Assembly (NCBI GenBank): GCA_963576725.1
Contig: OY755247.1
Span: 15,936,526 to 16,000,525, forward strand
Origin: Azorinus chamasolen
Lineage: Eukaryota; Mollusca; Bivalvia; Cardiida; Solecurtidae
Direction: 5' to 3'
DNA length: 64,000 bases
Part shown: piece by piece, positions 29,876-39,919 of the stretch
Position numbering within the stretch: position 1 is the first letter of the stretch
Layout of the letters: each line of letters opens with the position of its first letter
Position numbers and translations under genes: made by a program
The notes under the pieces: generated by a model
The model's input: only the letters and a program-made list of their open reading frames with translations
Databases searched by the model: none
Told to the model about the DNA's origin: nothing

Positions 29876-30119
29876 CCTTCCCTCATATAAATGTGTTTTC
29901 ACGCACTTGCAAACACAGTAGACCCAGATCAGACGGGTCCTATAGGAGCCGTCTGATCAGGGTATGCTCTGGTTGCTAATGGAATTTGATATATTTGTCT
30001 GTTACTTTCCAAAATGGCTACAATGTCCCACCTTCCATATTCTAATGATAACTATTTTGACCTTGAATAGTCAATAGGTACTGCAATTTTAGATAAATAT
30101 AGATCAGGGAAAGGGTTAA
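29876..30119 (-). mobile_element. MITE-A2, minus orientation
   Basis: Hairpin GACGGGTCCTATAGGAGCCG. Long arm AAAATGGCTACAATGTCCCA..CAATAGGTACTG. Right TTAA at 30116 adjoins an E element. Confidence 0.85.
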
Positions 30120-30310
30120 CTATTTCACTGCCCTATGCCAATATGTAATTACCTTTGCAAACAATTTGAATCAGATGAGACGCCGAGCAACTCGGCATCT
30201 CGTCAAGATCCAAGCTGTTTGATGATGTGATACAAAAAAGAAGAATCATGAGTAGCTCGGCGTCTCTTCAAGATCCAAACTGTTTGATGATGTGATACAA
30301 AAACTCCCGA
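30116..30310 (+). mobile_element. E element with duplicated right arm
   Basis: TTTGAATCAGATGAGACGCC..AGCAACTCGGCATCTCGTCA, then GTAGCTCGGCGTCTCTTCAA..CTGTTTGATGATGTGATACAAAA a second time. Confidence 0.65.
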
Positions 30311-30519
30311 ATAAATACAATTAAGACTGGAGCTGACGAGAAATTTTTCTGACGAAACTACTTGACAGTAACGAATTACTGATCCATTGAAGTTTGTGTC
30401 AACATTGGTTGTATTGTCACTGACCCTATACTCACTGAACAAGCTACCAGGACAGAAAATGCCGACTACCACAATTCTCTAATTATTGGGGTTCTTTCTA
30501 TTCTTTTCAAACAAATACA

Positions 30520-30640
30520 TGTATTCAAAGTGTCAAACTGTTTGGATCCTGATCAGACACCGAGTAAGATCTACTCTGGGATTTGGATTTGGATCAAAAC
30601 TATTTGCAAATGTAGTCACTAAATCATCCATAGCATGTTT
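30520..30640. mobile_element. E hairpin fragment
   Basis: GTGTCAAACTGTTTGGATCC..CACCGAGTAAG, right arm altered, then CTATTTGCAAATGTAGTCAC. Confidence 0.5.
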
Positions 30641-30644
30641 TTGG

Positions 30645-31714
30645 TTAACACATTCCCTGATTTTCACGCCTTTTGACACAATCCCTGATATTGACGCCTT
30701 TTGACACATTCCCTGATATTGGCGCCTTTTGACACATTCCCTGATATTGACGCATTTTGACCCATTCTCTGATATTGACGCCTTTTAACCCATTCACTGA
30801 TATTGGTGCCTTTTGACCCATTCTCTGATATTGAAGCCTTTTGACACATTCCCTGATATTGACGCATTTTGACACATTCTCTGATATTGACGCCTTTTGA
30901 CACATTCCCCGATATTGACGCATTTTGACCCATTCTCTGATATTGACGCCTTTTAACCCATTCACTGATATTGGCGCCTTTTGACCATTCTCTGATATTG
31001 ACGCCTTTTGACACATTCCCTGATATTGACGCATTTTGACCCATTGTCTGATATTGACGCCTTTTGACACATTCCCTAATATTGACGCATTTTGACCCAT
31101 TCTCTGATATTGACGCTTTTTGACCCATTCTCTGATATTGACGCCTTTTGACACATTCCCTGATATTGACGCATTTTGACACATTCTCTGATATTGACGC
31201 CTTTTAACCCATTCACTGATATTGACGCCTTTTGACCCATTCTCTGATGTTAACGCCTTTTGACTCATTCCCTGATATTGACGCATTTTGACCCATTCCC
31301 TGATATTGACGCCTTTTGACCAATTCTCTTATATTGACGCCTTTTGACCCATTCCCTGATATTGACGCCATTTGACCCCCTGAAATTGACGCCTTTTGAC
31401 CTATTTTCTGATAATGACGCCTTTTTTTTACCCATTCCCTGATACTGACGCCTTTTGACACATTCCCTGGTATTGACGCCTTTTGACCAATTCCCTCATA
31501 TTGATGCCTCTTGATGTCCCTGTAAAAGTCACATTTTGAAACTTTTGTGATAAATAGAACATTTGTTTCATTGGAGCAAATGCTCTACTTATCACAATGG
31601 TTTCAAAACTACACAATTCTAAAAGTTACCTTTTTGCTAGTAAATACTCCTTTTCGGTAGATTTATTCGAAGAGGTTCGGTCTAAGATAGCCTATAAGGG
31701 GTTGAATGGGTTAA
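30645..31714 (+). mobile_element. MITE-B whose left end is expanded into a minisatellite
   Basis: TTAA at 30645 and 31711 bound the unit. From about 31500 on it is an ordinary MITE-B (GTAAAAGTCACATTTTGAAA, hairpin AACATTTGTTTCATTGGAGC.., GCCTATAAGG end). Everything left of that is repeats of its own terminal block. Confidence 0.85.
30649..31510 (+). repeat. 28-bp minisatellite, about 30 copies
   Basis: Unit CACATTCCCTGATATTGACG + CCTTTTGA, with variants CCCATTCTCTG and GCATTTTG. Since 3 x 28 = 84, minus-strand frames stay open as a 28-residue pseudo-repeat; I do not regard this as coding. Confidence 0.95.
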
Positions 31715-31944
31715 ATCAATTTCCTGGTATGAGCATGTTACGTGTTGAATGACATGATTTGATTATTCAGCAATAATGTAATCCTATGACCTCATTCTTG
31801 GACCGCTCAGCTTCTATCTAATGACTTGCTACGTACATTGGGAGCTCTTTGGCAATACCTATTTGAATAAGATAAGACGTGTCAATGTTTCTAATTAGAA
31901 ATACATATGTTATATAGCCGCTACATTGGGAAATATTATGATTT

Positions 31945-32020
31945 TTTCTAACGCATTGGCAAGCAGAGTAGACCGAGATCAGACGGCTCCAGGGTCTGCT
32001 CTTGTATGCTTATGTTATCA
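31945..32020. mobile_element. MITE-A core with deleted tip
   Basis: GCAGAGTAGACCGAGATCAG..GGCTCCAGGGTCTGCTCT. The right stem was mostly lost. Confidence 0.5.
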
Positions 32021-32099
32021 TATATATGTATGCGTGTGTTTCTACAGTTTTGTGTTACAGCAAAACCTGTCATCAAAAAGAGGTCTAATTATATGTCTG

Positions 32100-32165
32100 T
32101 ATGGCAGCTTAATGTAGGTCAGGATTAATGCAGAAAGCTCCTATTGGAGTATATATACGAGTTTT
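32100..32165. mobile_element. MITE-C2 left-arm fragment
   Basis: TGGCAGCTTAATGTAGGTCA..ATGCAGAAAGCTCCTATTGG. Confidence 0.45.
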
Positions 32166-32823
32166 TGTTCTAGAACAAGAAATAACGAGTATTTTGTTGT
32201 AGGATTAGACATTACGAGCATTTTATTCTAGAACAAGAAATTTACGAGTTTCAGTCTAAATGATTAAACGTTTACGATATGCATATATGTTGTTCAGGAG
32301 AATCTTAAATAGTATTATATATATGGTTAGAAGGTATTCTAATCAAAGCGCTGAAATCGTTGAAAGACTGGCGGAAAAGTAGCCCCGCCCTTGGCAGTCA
32401 TATTTTTGAGATATCAACATAATTTTAGAAGTTTTGGCAGATTTTTATCAGAGGACTATTTCTGTCAAGTATCATTCATATCTGACCCCTGGTTTGGAGA
32501 AGATTTCTTAAGATTTGTTTTGTTGCCATAACAACCAGACTTCTTCATGGATCCGGATTCTTTTAGCAATTCTGATAGAGCTTAATACCAAGATCATTTA
32601 TCTGAAGTTTGGTTACATTCTACCATGCGGTTTCTGAAGAAACAGAATTGCCGACGAATGGGTGGACAGACAGACGGGTGTACGGACTGATCCGTTTTAT
32701 ATTCAATTGTAAATTTCAACATCGGCATATAAAACAAGTGCAGTACATTTCATGCCACACTTTGCCATAAACTTGCACAGAAACAGAAGTATGCAATATA
32801 AATGCAAAAGATACTGGCCCTTA
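32166..32823. other. Unclassified; possible old HEL fragment
   Basis: Two TTCTAGAACAAGAAAT-ACGAG blocks (about 32169 and 32227) are repeated. GACAGACAGACGGG at about 32665 may be a reversed HEL microsatellite. Nothing else is assignable. Confidence 0.35.
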
Positions 32824-32998
32824 CAGTAGAACATCTCTTAAGCGACCATTAAATATTTGAACATTTGAGTGTTAAAAAGATGGTGGTTGCTCAATGCAGG
32901 GCACAAGTTATGCAGAAATCTCCTATATGAGATACCATCTACCGTGTAGGTCAATCGTTACACCTCTTTTTGAGGGGCGCTAAAGACAGGTTCTACTG
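32824..32998. mobile_element. MITE-C2, TA both sides, core damaged
   Basis: CAGTAGAACATCTCTTAAGC / GACAGGTTCTACTG ends. The left arm GATGGTGGTTGCTCAATGC lacks most of its mate. Confidence 0.75.
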
Positions 32999-33685
32999 TA
33001 ATTATATTTATCTGGAAATAGCTGCAACCGAAAGAAAGATTAAAAAAAACCACTATTGCTTTACATTAAAAGTGATCTCAGATTTACCCCAGACAGTATA
33101 CGTCTGTAAATGCAACAGAGCACTACTGAAAACTGGGTCAGCCTTGCACATCCCAATTGTAACGAATCACCCTCTAAAACATGACAATTCTACTGATGAC
33201 AGTATTCGCAAATCAAGAAATAAGATGACGACACTTAGAGACGGCACTTAAAGACTTAAAAATTGTATCAATATGATAAAATACTTCCTCGTTTTATAAA
33301 CATTTGATCATGTCATTCACATGACCGCTTCAATGCTATAGTTGTCTCCTTTTCTCTTTCTGTTTTGATAATGTTTTTCAAGTATTTTAGTTTACTTTTC
33401 CTGCGCAAAATATGTAGGAAGGGTTCGGGTCACTTTCATAATGATAAGAGTGAATTTCAAGGGGCACTATTTTTTAACCGCTTAACTCCTCATTAGCATT
33501 TGACCTAGAATCGCAGGCGCATCGCAAGGCAGGGGCGTGGTATTTACTGTATTGAAAATATGCGATTAGACATATGGACCACCTATGGTGCATTTAAATC
33601 GGACGTGACACTGGTACGATAGCTGAATCCGATTTGCGGTACTAAAGACTTGCTTCCGCCAGTCTAAAAACTGCCTGATTTAAAG
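32999..33685. other. No feature recognised
   Basis: A 93-codon open frame starts inside the preceding MITE-C2 and has no recognisable domain. The rest is unique. Confidence 0.4.
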
Positions 33686-34036
33686 ACGGATACCTGTAAG
33701 CAATCAGATTAGATCCTACAGGAATCATCTGATTTGGGTCTACTCTGTCTGCAAAGGCGATATAATGCGTCTCTATCAGGAAAAGTGTGAACCCTTTACT
33801 ACATGAATATTCATGCAAGAAATAAATAACATACTGAATATTCATTATATTACTTTTTATAAGAGCATGTTGACACGATAAAATTTGGCCGTGGCAGAAA
33901 CTGTAAAATCACAGCTATCATATACCATAATCAAACGGAGCAGAGCCAGACCAGACGGCTCCTATAGGAGCCGTCTGATCTGGGTCTACTCTGTTTGCAA
34001 ATGCGTAGAAAGATATATCCATGAAGTAAAGGGTTA
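33686..34036 (+). mobile_element. MITE-A fragment followed by a complete MITE-A
   Basis: The fragment (to 33790) carries AATCATCTGATTTGGGTCTA. The second (33788-34036) has both arms, a perfect tip GACGGCTCCTATAGGAGCCG (apex 33959) and ends CCCTTTACTACATGAATATT / GAAGTAAAGGGTTAA. Confidence 0.85.
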
Positions 34037-34174
34037 AGCGGGGGTCCATATTAGATTAGGGCGGTCATTCATCTAGTCATGTAATTGAATGTACGTAAGT
34101 ATCCTTCATCGTTCGTTTCCGACTAATCTTATTGTTGTAATATTCCCTAGGGTGTCACGACTATACAACTATAT

Positions 34175-34325
34175 ACACTAAAACCTCTAAAATGCAACCA
34201 CCAACAAGAGTAATTTTATACGTCAAGGTCTGAAAGGCAGATGGTAGCTCACTGCAGGACGAAAATTATGCAGAAAGCTCCCATGTGAGCTTTCTGCATT
34301 ACAGTCGTCCTGCATTAAGCGACGG
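34175..34325. mobile_element. MITE-C2, left two thirds
   Basis: AAAACCTCTAAAATGCAACC..AGATGGTAGCTCACTGCAGG hairpin; cut at ATTAAGCGACGG. Confidence 0.7.
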
Positions 34326-34350
34326 AATGGTTTAATATATATTTCTTAAG

Positions 34351-34765
34351 TGAATGGCATCTCTTATTCAAATATCTTATTTCTCAACCAAGCTCTGTCT
34401 TGTTAGTACTATGAGAATAGCCTCTCTTATTTAGATATCTTATTTATCAGTCAAGCTCTATCTTGTTAGTACTCATTAGAATAGCCTCTCTTATTAAGGC
34501 ATATTATTTCTCAGTCAAGCTCTATCTTGTTAGTTCTCATTAAAATAGCGTCTCTTATTCAGGTATCTTATTTCTCAGTCAAGCTCTATCTTGTTAGTTC
34601 TCATTAGAATAGCCTCTCTTATCTAGATATCTTATTTCTCAGTCAAGCTCTATCTTGTTAGTTCTCATTAGAATAGCCTCTCTTATCTAGATATCTTATT
34701 TCTCAGTCAAGCTCTCTACTTTTTTGTTCTCATTAGAATAACCTCTCTTATTTAAATATGCTATC
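34351..34765 (+). repeat. 64-bp tandem repeat, about 6.5 copies
   Basis: The unit holds TTATTTCTCAGTCAAGCTCT, TTGTTAGTTCTCATTAGAAT and AGCCTCTC. CCTCTC recurs at 34421, 34485, 34549, 34613, 34677 and 34742. The unit resembles the left arm of F. Confidence 0.9.
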
Positions 34766-34797
34766 TTTTCTCCGCCAAACCCTTGGACAGCTATGTA

Positions 34798-35460
34798 TAG
34801 TAGAACCTCTCTATAACGACCGCCAAATTACAGGGGATGTCCCTACATTTGACGCATTTCATAAACACTTAAAATATACAAAACTCATTTATTTATATGC
34901 TGAAAAATAGTATATCGCAAAAAGCCCCATCCAATTACCGTTTATAATGACAAAACATCCATGTGTTTGATATCGCCGATCCCGGTTTTACTACCCGAAG
35001 TTTCAGTTTTATTCGGGTTGGGTTTTAGTTTCGTAACTGTTCGCCCTATTCGCGATTCTCCGACCACTTCCGAGAATGCTATTACGTAAACAATGGAGGG
35101 ATCGGGTGATCATCGGCAAAACGCGGAAGAATTTAACGGAAAAGGCCGATAATATTGTGTTGTAGAACAAAAATTATCAGTATTGATGAAATCGGTTTAT
35201 TTGTATCACAGGGGCATTTTTCGATATAAGTTCAAATTGGGAACCTTCATAATAATGATAGAGCATAACAAATACCAAGTTTTATGATATTATTGAAAAT
35301 ATGCGATCATTGTAGGGACTTCCTCTTTAAGCATTTTGTGTTAAAGGCAGGTGGCTGCTTAAAACAGGGTGAAAGTAAAACAGAACGCTCCCATTGCTTT
35401 AAGCTGCCACCTGCCCTAAATACCCACTGATTAACACAATTTAGTGGCCGCTGGTACTCA
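34798..35460. mobile_element. MITE-C split by a 495-bp TIR element
   Basis: AGAACCTCTCTATAACGACC..AAATTACA left part. TTTAAGCATTTTGTGTTAAAGG..AGGTGGCTGCTTAAAAC..TTTAGTGGCCG right part. The core tip is deleted (AACGCTCCCATTGC). Confidence 0.75.
34832..35326. mobile_element. Short TIR element nested in MITE-C
   Basis: Ends AGGGGATGTCCCTACA and TGTAGGGACTTCCTC, extended inward by TTGACGCATTTCATAA / TTGAAAATATGCGATCA. Not palindromic inside; no coding frame. Target duplication unclear. Confidence 0.6.
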
Positions 35461-35568
35461 TTAGAACTCTCTTATGCAGGTCTCTTATTTCTCAGCCATA
35501 ACACATCTTGTCTGTGCTCATGGGTACGGATAAGATAGGATTTGGCGGAGAAATCAAGAAACTGTGTC

Positions 35569-36010
35569 ACCTAGTAAATACTCCTCTTATCTTTAGCTAA
35601 CTGTTTCACCCTAGTAAATACGCCTCTTATCACCTAGTAAATACTCCTCTTATCTTTAGCTAACTGTTTCACTTAGTAAATACGCCTCTTATCACCTAGT
35701 AAATACTCCTCTTATCTTTAGCTAACTGTTTCACCTAGTAAATACGCCTCTTATCACCTAGTAAATACTCCTCTTATCTTTAGCTAACTGTTTCACCTAG
35801 TAAATACTCCTCTTATCTTTAGCTAACTGTTTCACCTAGTAAATACGCCTCTTATCACCTAGTAAATACTCCTCTTATCTTTAGCTAACTGTTTCACCTA
35901 GTAAATACGCCTCTTATCACCTAGTAAATACTCCTCTTATCTTTAGCTAACTGTTTCACTTAGTAAATACGCCTCTTATCACCTAGTAAATACTCCTCTT
36001 ATCTTTAGCT
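35569..36010 (+). repeat. 62-bp tandem repeat, about 7 copies
   Basis: Each unit combines CACCTAGTAAATACGCCTCT + TAT with CACCTAGTAAATACTCCTCT + TATCTTTAGCTAACTGTTT, i.e. an internal half-unit duplication. Confidence 0.95.
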
Positions 36011-36205
36011 CTTGGTGTTTCGAACTGGTATAACAGAGTGCCAGATAAGAAGCGTAAATTAAAACATTTTCAAGGACAACCTTTATTTCTTCACCAAACC
36101 CTATGTTACCTAAAGAGTGATCACAACATAGTTTAGGGTTTGTTGAAGAAATGACGATTTTAGTATTTGAGTACGCACCGTTATCAGCTGTTGCTCTGCT
36201 ATAAG
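36011..36205. mobile_element. F element with shortened tip
   Basis: CAGAGTGCCAGATAAGAAGC start, CACCAAACCCTATGTTACC.., AACATAGTTTAGGGTTTGTT.., TATCAGCTGTTGCTCTG end. Confidence 0.75.
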
Positions 36206-36424
36206 CCATATCTGTCAGCTATGACATGTTTGTTTATATATTTAGGTCAGCATTTCGTGATGTGTATTATGTAATCCGTAATCAGCATTCTTTGATACGC
36301 GTTTCATTCAAGCGCTTATAAAACGGCATATTATGCAAATAGAAACAAAATCGGACGAAATTTAACGGCGATGCTATCTGAAATTGTTGCGTACCTTTGA
36401 GAAATCTGAGGTTATCTTGTGCCA

Positions 36425-36780
36425 GAGGTTTGGGTCCCGATGGTTAGGCGTTAACTGTTGAACAGTCGAAACTGTTTGACAATACTTTCATGTTGTTTAT
36501 TTTACAAGAAATGGAAGCAAAAGGTACATTAGGCTAGGGGTAAACGCTAAGTTTTGCAAACGACCATTTTCTTAGCCTCCTAATGGCTAATATGTGTTTT
36601 AGGTTCCTGCCAATGTCGCCTATGTGATTACCTATGCAAACTACTCGGTGTCTCATCAGAAGCCAATCTGTTTGTAACTGTGTCTGTTTGTGAAACAACA
36701 ATGAAGAAAAAACCAAAAAAAATAAAATTGTAGCAGACGAAAAAGTTTGCAGATGATACAAATGGGCAGCGAAACAGTTA
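36425..36780. mobile_element. E-family pieces
   Basis: TTGGGTCCCGATGGTTAGGC..CGAAACTGTTTGAC near 36430, and a minus-oriented E from about 36590 (CTACTCGGTGTCTCATCAGA..CAATCTGTTTG) ending at TTAA 36778. Confidence 0.55.
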
Positions 36781-36965
36781 ACGCTTTCGCAGCAAACTAT
36801 TGTCGCCTGCTCAATATTTTATTTTTGAATGTTCCTCTCTTTTATGTTTAAAAAACATAATCATAGCATCAGACAGTTAGTGTCCTGATCAAACGCCGAG
36901 TTACTCGGCGTCTCATTTGGATCCAAACTGTTTGCATATGTAGTCACAGAGTTTCCATTGGTAGC
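36778..36965 (+). mobile_element. E-family element
   Basis: TTAACGCTTTCGCAGC start shared with the previous E. Core GACAGTTAGTGTCCTGATCA..CGCCGAGTTACTCGGCGTCT..CAAACTGTTTGC. Confidence 0.75.
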
Positions 36966-37089
36966 AAAATAGTCAATTCACGTTTCCTATCTGGAACAGA
37001 TATTTATTACATTTAGATGTAAATTACAACACTGTCGACGGACATTAAACAGAAGCACGTCTCTAAAGTCACCTCTTACAAGCTACACT

Positions 37090-37341
37090 TTAACCCTTTA
37101 CCTGATAGAAGCGGCTTTTAGCGTGTTTGATTTATTCCTCCGCTGAAGAAAATAGTTCAAATTCATACAGTCATGAACATATTGCATAATAAATATTTTC
37201 TATATCCTAGTAGGTGGTAGCTTAAAGCAGGCTGAAAGTAAAGCAGAATGCGCCTTAAGGCGCATTCTGCTTTACTTTCAACCTGCTTTAAGTGGTCATA
37301 TGTCTTCAAAACTAGAAACAGGCTATTGGGTAAAGGGTTAA
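37090..37341. mobile_element. I element: TTAA ends with a C-type hairpin core
   Basis: TTAA at 37090 and 37338 with ends CCCTTTACCTGATAGAAG / ATTGGGTAAAGGG, as in the piggyBac-like families. The core GTGGTAGCTTAAAGCAGGCT..GCAGAATGCGCCTTAAGGCG and mirror arm belongs to the C group, which elsewhere has CAGT ends and TA sites. Confidence 0.85.
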
Positions 37342-37570
37342 CCCATTCTTTCATACAAGACTTTTCATGCCTTTACAAACAGAGTAGACCCAGCTTAGAT
37401 GGCCCCAGTAACAGTCGTCTGATCAGGATCTACTCTGATTGCATATGAAATTGTAAAACATTTTTACCAATATCAAACATTCACGTGTACGTGTGACCTT
37501 CATAAAAATAGCTGCTAATAAATAGTACGATATCATTAGTTCTAACAGTTATATTCAACAGGGAGAGAGT
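37338..37570 (-). mobile_element. MITE-A, minus orientation
   Basis: Starts at the TTAA that ends element I. Hairpin arms CAAACAGAGTAGACCCAGCT / GTCTGATCAGGATCTACTCT. Long arm ATATCATTAGTTCTAAC. Confidence 0.75.
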
Positions 37571-37784
37571 GTAAAGGACAAGGTTCACGAAAGATGTATA
37601 TGGCCTTAGAGATTGCTAAGACATAAACCGTTTTAGAGAAAATTGCTGTTATTTTGGAACTGTAATATCTTATTTGTATCACTGTGTAGGAATAAACTGA
37701 TATGATTGCATGTTATCCTGATTTTTGGTGGTCTAAACGAACCCTCATCGCTGAAAGTTTGAGTATTTCCTGTATATTTAACTA

Positions 37785-37979
37785 CAGCAAACCCTCTTTA
37801 TAACGGCCACTAAATTGTGCTGATTAGTTGGTATTTAGGACTGGTGACTGCTTAAACCAAGGTGAAAGTAAAATAGTAGGAGCGTTCTGTTTTTACTTTC
37901 ACCTTGATTTAAGCAGCCACCTGTCTTTAACACACAATGCTTGATGTAATTTAGTGGCCGTTATAGAAATGTTTTACTG
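37785..37979. mobile_element. MITE-C, TA both sides
   Basis: CAGCAAACCCTCTTTATAAC..GAAATGTTTTACTG. The left stem has lost about ten bases next to the tip. Confidence 0.85.
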
Positions 37980-38129
37980 TACGACTAATCTGAAATTCGA
38001 AATTCGAAACCTATCCATTTTTCACGCGAGGGATTCCTGTAAAAGACATGTGCTTAGTAATAACGTATGGCATTGATTGATATGTAGCAAGCCAACCAGT
38101 GTAGACAAATGTGTGGGAGTCGGGTATAT

Positions 38130-38215
38130 TAGACATTTGCAAACTGTGTAGACCCAGACCAAAGGGCTCCTGAGGGAGCTTCTTTGATAAGGGTCTGCAC
38201 TATTTGTCAATTTTT
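38130..38215. mobile_element. D hairpin core
   Basis: CAAACTGTGTAGACCCAGAC..GGGCTCCTGAGGGAGC..GGTCTGCACTATTTG. Confidence 0.65.
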
Positions 38216-38313
38216 CGTCATTGATAAAGTTGGATACACACTTTTGTTTAATTCATATTCTGAGAGGGAACGACAAGTTTTAATTACTCAGTAAGACACC
38301 ACGGACTAATCTA

Positions 38314-38471
38314 CAGTAAAACCTCTCTATAACGACCACTACATTACATCAAGTATTTTGTGTTAAAGGTTGGTGGTTGCTTAAAGCAAGGTGAAAGTAA
38401 AACAGAACGCTCCATGCCCTATATACCAAATAATTAACACAAATTAGTGGCCATTATAGAGAGGTTTTACT
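38314..38471. mobile_element. MITE-C with right hairpin arm deleted
   Basis: CAGTAAAACCTCTCTATAAC..AGAACGCTCCATGCCCTATA then ATTAGTGGCCATTATAGAGA. A single-step deletion of one arm. Confidence 0.85.
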
Positions 38472-38651
38472 ATATTATGTTAGAACTTTTGCTATAAATT
38501 CTGTCATACGAAGTTACATGTAGCCATATAACTGTCTGACGCTGGAATGTGTGATAATGTTCGATATTGTGAGTAATAAACTAATAACTGTTATCATAAA
38601 TTAGAACTTTCGGATAACTCTGGTTGTACATTTTAGTAGTATCTCAGGCTG

Positions 38652-38851
38652 AGGTTCAGATAAGATGCGTAAATTAAAACATTTTCAAGAATAACATCTT
38701 TTTTCTCCACCGAACCGTATGCTATGACCACTCTTTAGAATCTTCTCGAAGAAATGGCGATTCTATTGAGTGGTCACAATACATGTATAGGGTTTGGTGG
38801 AGAAATGACGATATTTTAGTACTTGAGTACGTACCTTTGTCTGTTGTTCTG
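38652..38851. mobile_element. F element, nearly complete
   Basis: CAGATAAGATGCGTAAATTA..TATGACCACTCTTTAGAATC..GAGTGGTCACAATACATG..AGTACGTACCTTTGTCTG. Confidence 0.8.
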
Positions 38852-38878
38852 ATATCTGTCAGCTTTAATTAACCCTTT

Positions 38879-39118
38879 CCATATTCTATGTTTCTTTCAA
38901 ATTTCAATACCTACTGAATATTCATGGACAAAATGGTTAAAATGAAATGTGCAAGGTGGAACATTGTAGCCATTTTAGAAACTAAAGAAACAGATCTATC
39001 AAATTTCATTAGCAAACAGAGCAGACCCTGATCAGACGGCTCCTCTAGGAGCCGTCTGATCTGGGTCTACTGTATTTGCAAATGCGTGAAAACACGTTTA
39101 TATGAGGGAAAGGGTTAA
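38879..39118 (+). mobile_element. MITE-A2, complete
   Basis: TTAA at 38879 and 39115. ACCTACTGAATATTCATGG..GGTGGAACATTGTAGCC..hairpin GACGGCTCCTCTAGGAGCCG..TATATGAGGGAAAGGG. Confidence 0.92.
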
Positions 39119-39270
39119 CCCTTTCGTGCTATAAAACTAGTGCCAGCTCAAACTTCCGATTCGTTAAGACCTTTGAGAAACAGTTGACCGAGTGTCAAAC
39201 ATCTTGTGTTTTAAGTGCCTCATCTGGGCCTAAGCTCTTTGTCAAGTCGGGCAATGTCGCGCTTTTTGCA
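39115..39270 (+). mobile_element. E-like element, decayed
   Basis: TTAACCCTTTCGTGC start shared with MITE-A2; GACCGAGTGTCAAACATCTT..GCCTCATCTGGGCCTAAGC..GTCAAGTCG. Confidence 0.5.
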
Positions 39271-39420
39271 CAGGACGGCATAGGCAAACTGTGTAGACCA
39301 AAATCACGTGGCCTATCACTTTGGTATTAATCTTTTTTTCTCTCTAATTGTCTGTCAATCTGCAGATCAGTATGAGATACGTCTTACATATAATAATCTC
39401 TCCGAATTCGAGTTAGATTT

Positions 39421-39628
39421 ACCGTGAACTTGTCTTAAGCGGCCATCAAAAAGGGTCAAATTATGGGTATGTAACGCAGGTGGTAGCTTGATGCAGATAA
39501 ATAGTAATGCCGAAAGCTTCTATAGGAGCTTTCTGTATTACTTTTGCCCTGAATTAAGCAACCACCTGATTGTTAAGATTCCTATATCAATTCATGAATG
39601 GTCGTTTCAGACAGGTTCTAATGTACAT
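39421..39628. mobile_element. MITE-C2
   Basis: GAACTTGTCTTAAGCGGCC..GCAGGTGGTAGCTTGATGC..GCTTCTATAGGAGC..GTCGTTTCAGACAGGTTCTA. Confidence 0.8.
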
Positions 39629-39919
39629 GTATTCAAAACACATACATTTTATCTGGGCAAGTTCACTTGGTGCTGGATGCGTAAATGGGTCACGATGGTT
39701 CAGACACGTTACGTGTAAGTTGGTGCGAAAGTAAACACGTTTGCTTATTATAGTGTCGGCCCTAATGAAAAGGATCAGCGAATTTGGCTTATGATATTCC
39801 TTCTTCCCCGGCATGGCACCTTCTGGTTCCTTACATTAATGCCAGACAACAGACAGGTAATCAGTTGGTAATCATTCTTAACTAGTTGGCGCTTCACCAG
39901 CCGGCCAGTATCGGGATCA

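Noticed and set aside
30645..31286. 213-codon minus-strand frame
   Set aside because: Translation of the 28-bp minisatellite (three units = 84 bases). Not a protein gene.
30645..31520. Possible CRISPR array (28-bp repeats)
   Set aside because: The repeats are head to tail with no unique spacers, the DNA is eukaryotic, and there are no cas genes.
32970..33251. 93-codon + strand frame
   Set aside because: It starts inside the right end of a MITE-C2, has no domain and no neighbouring exon signals.
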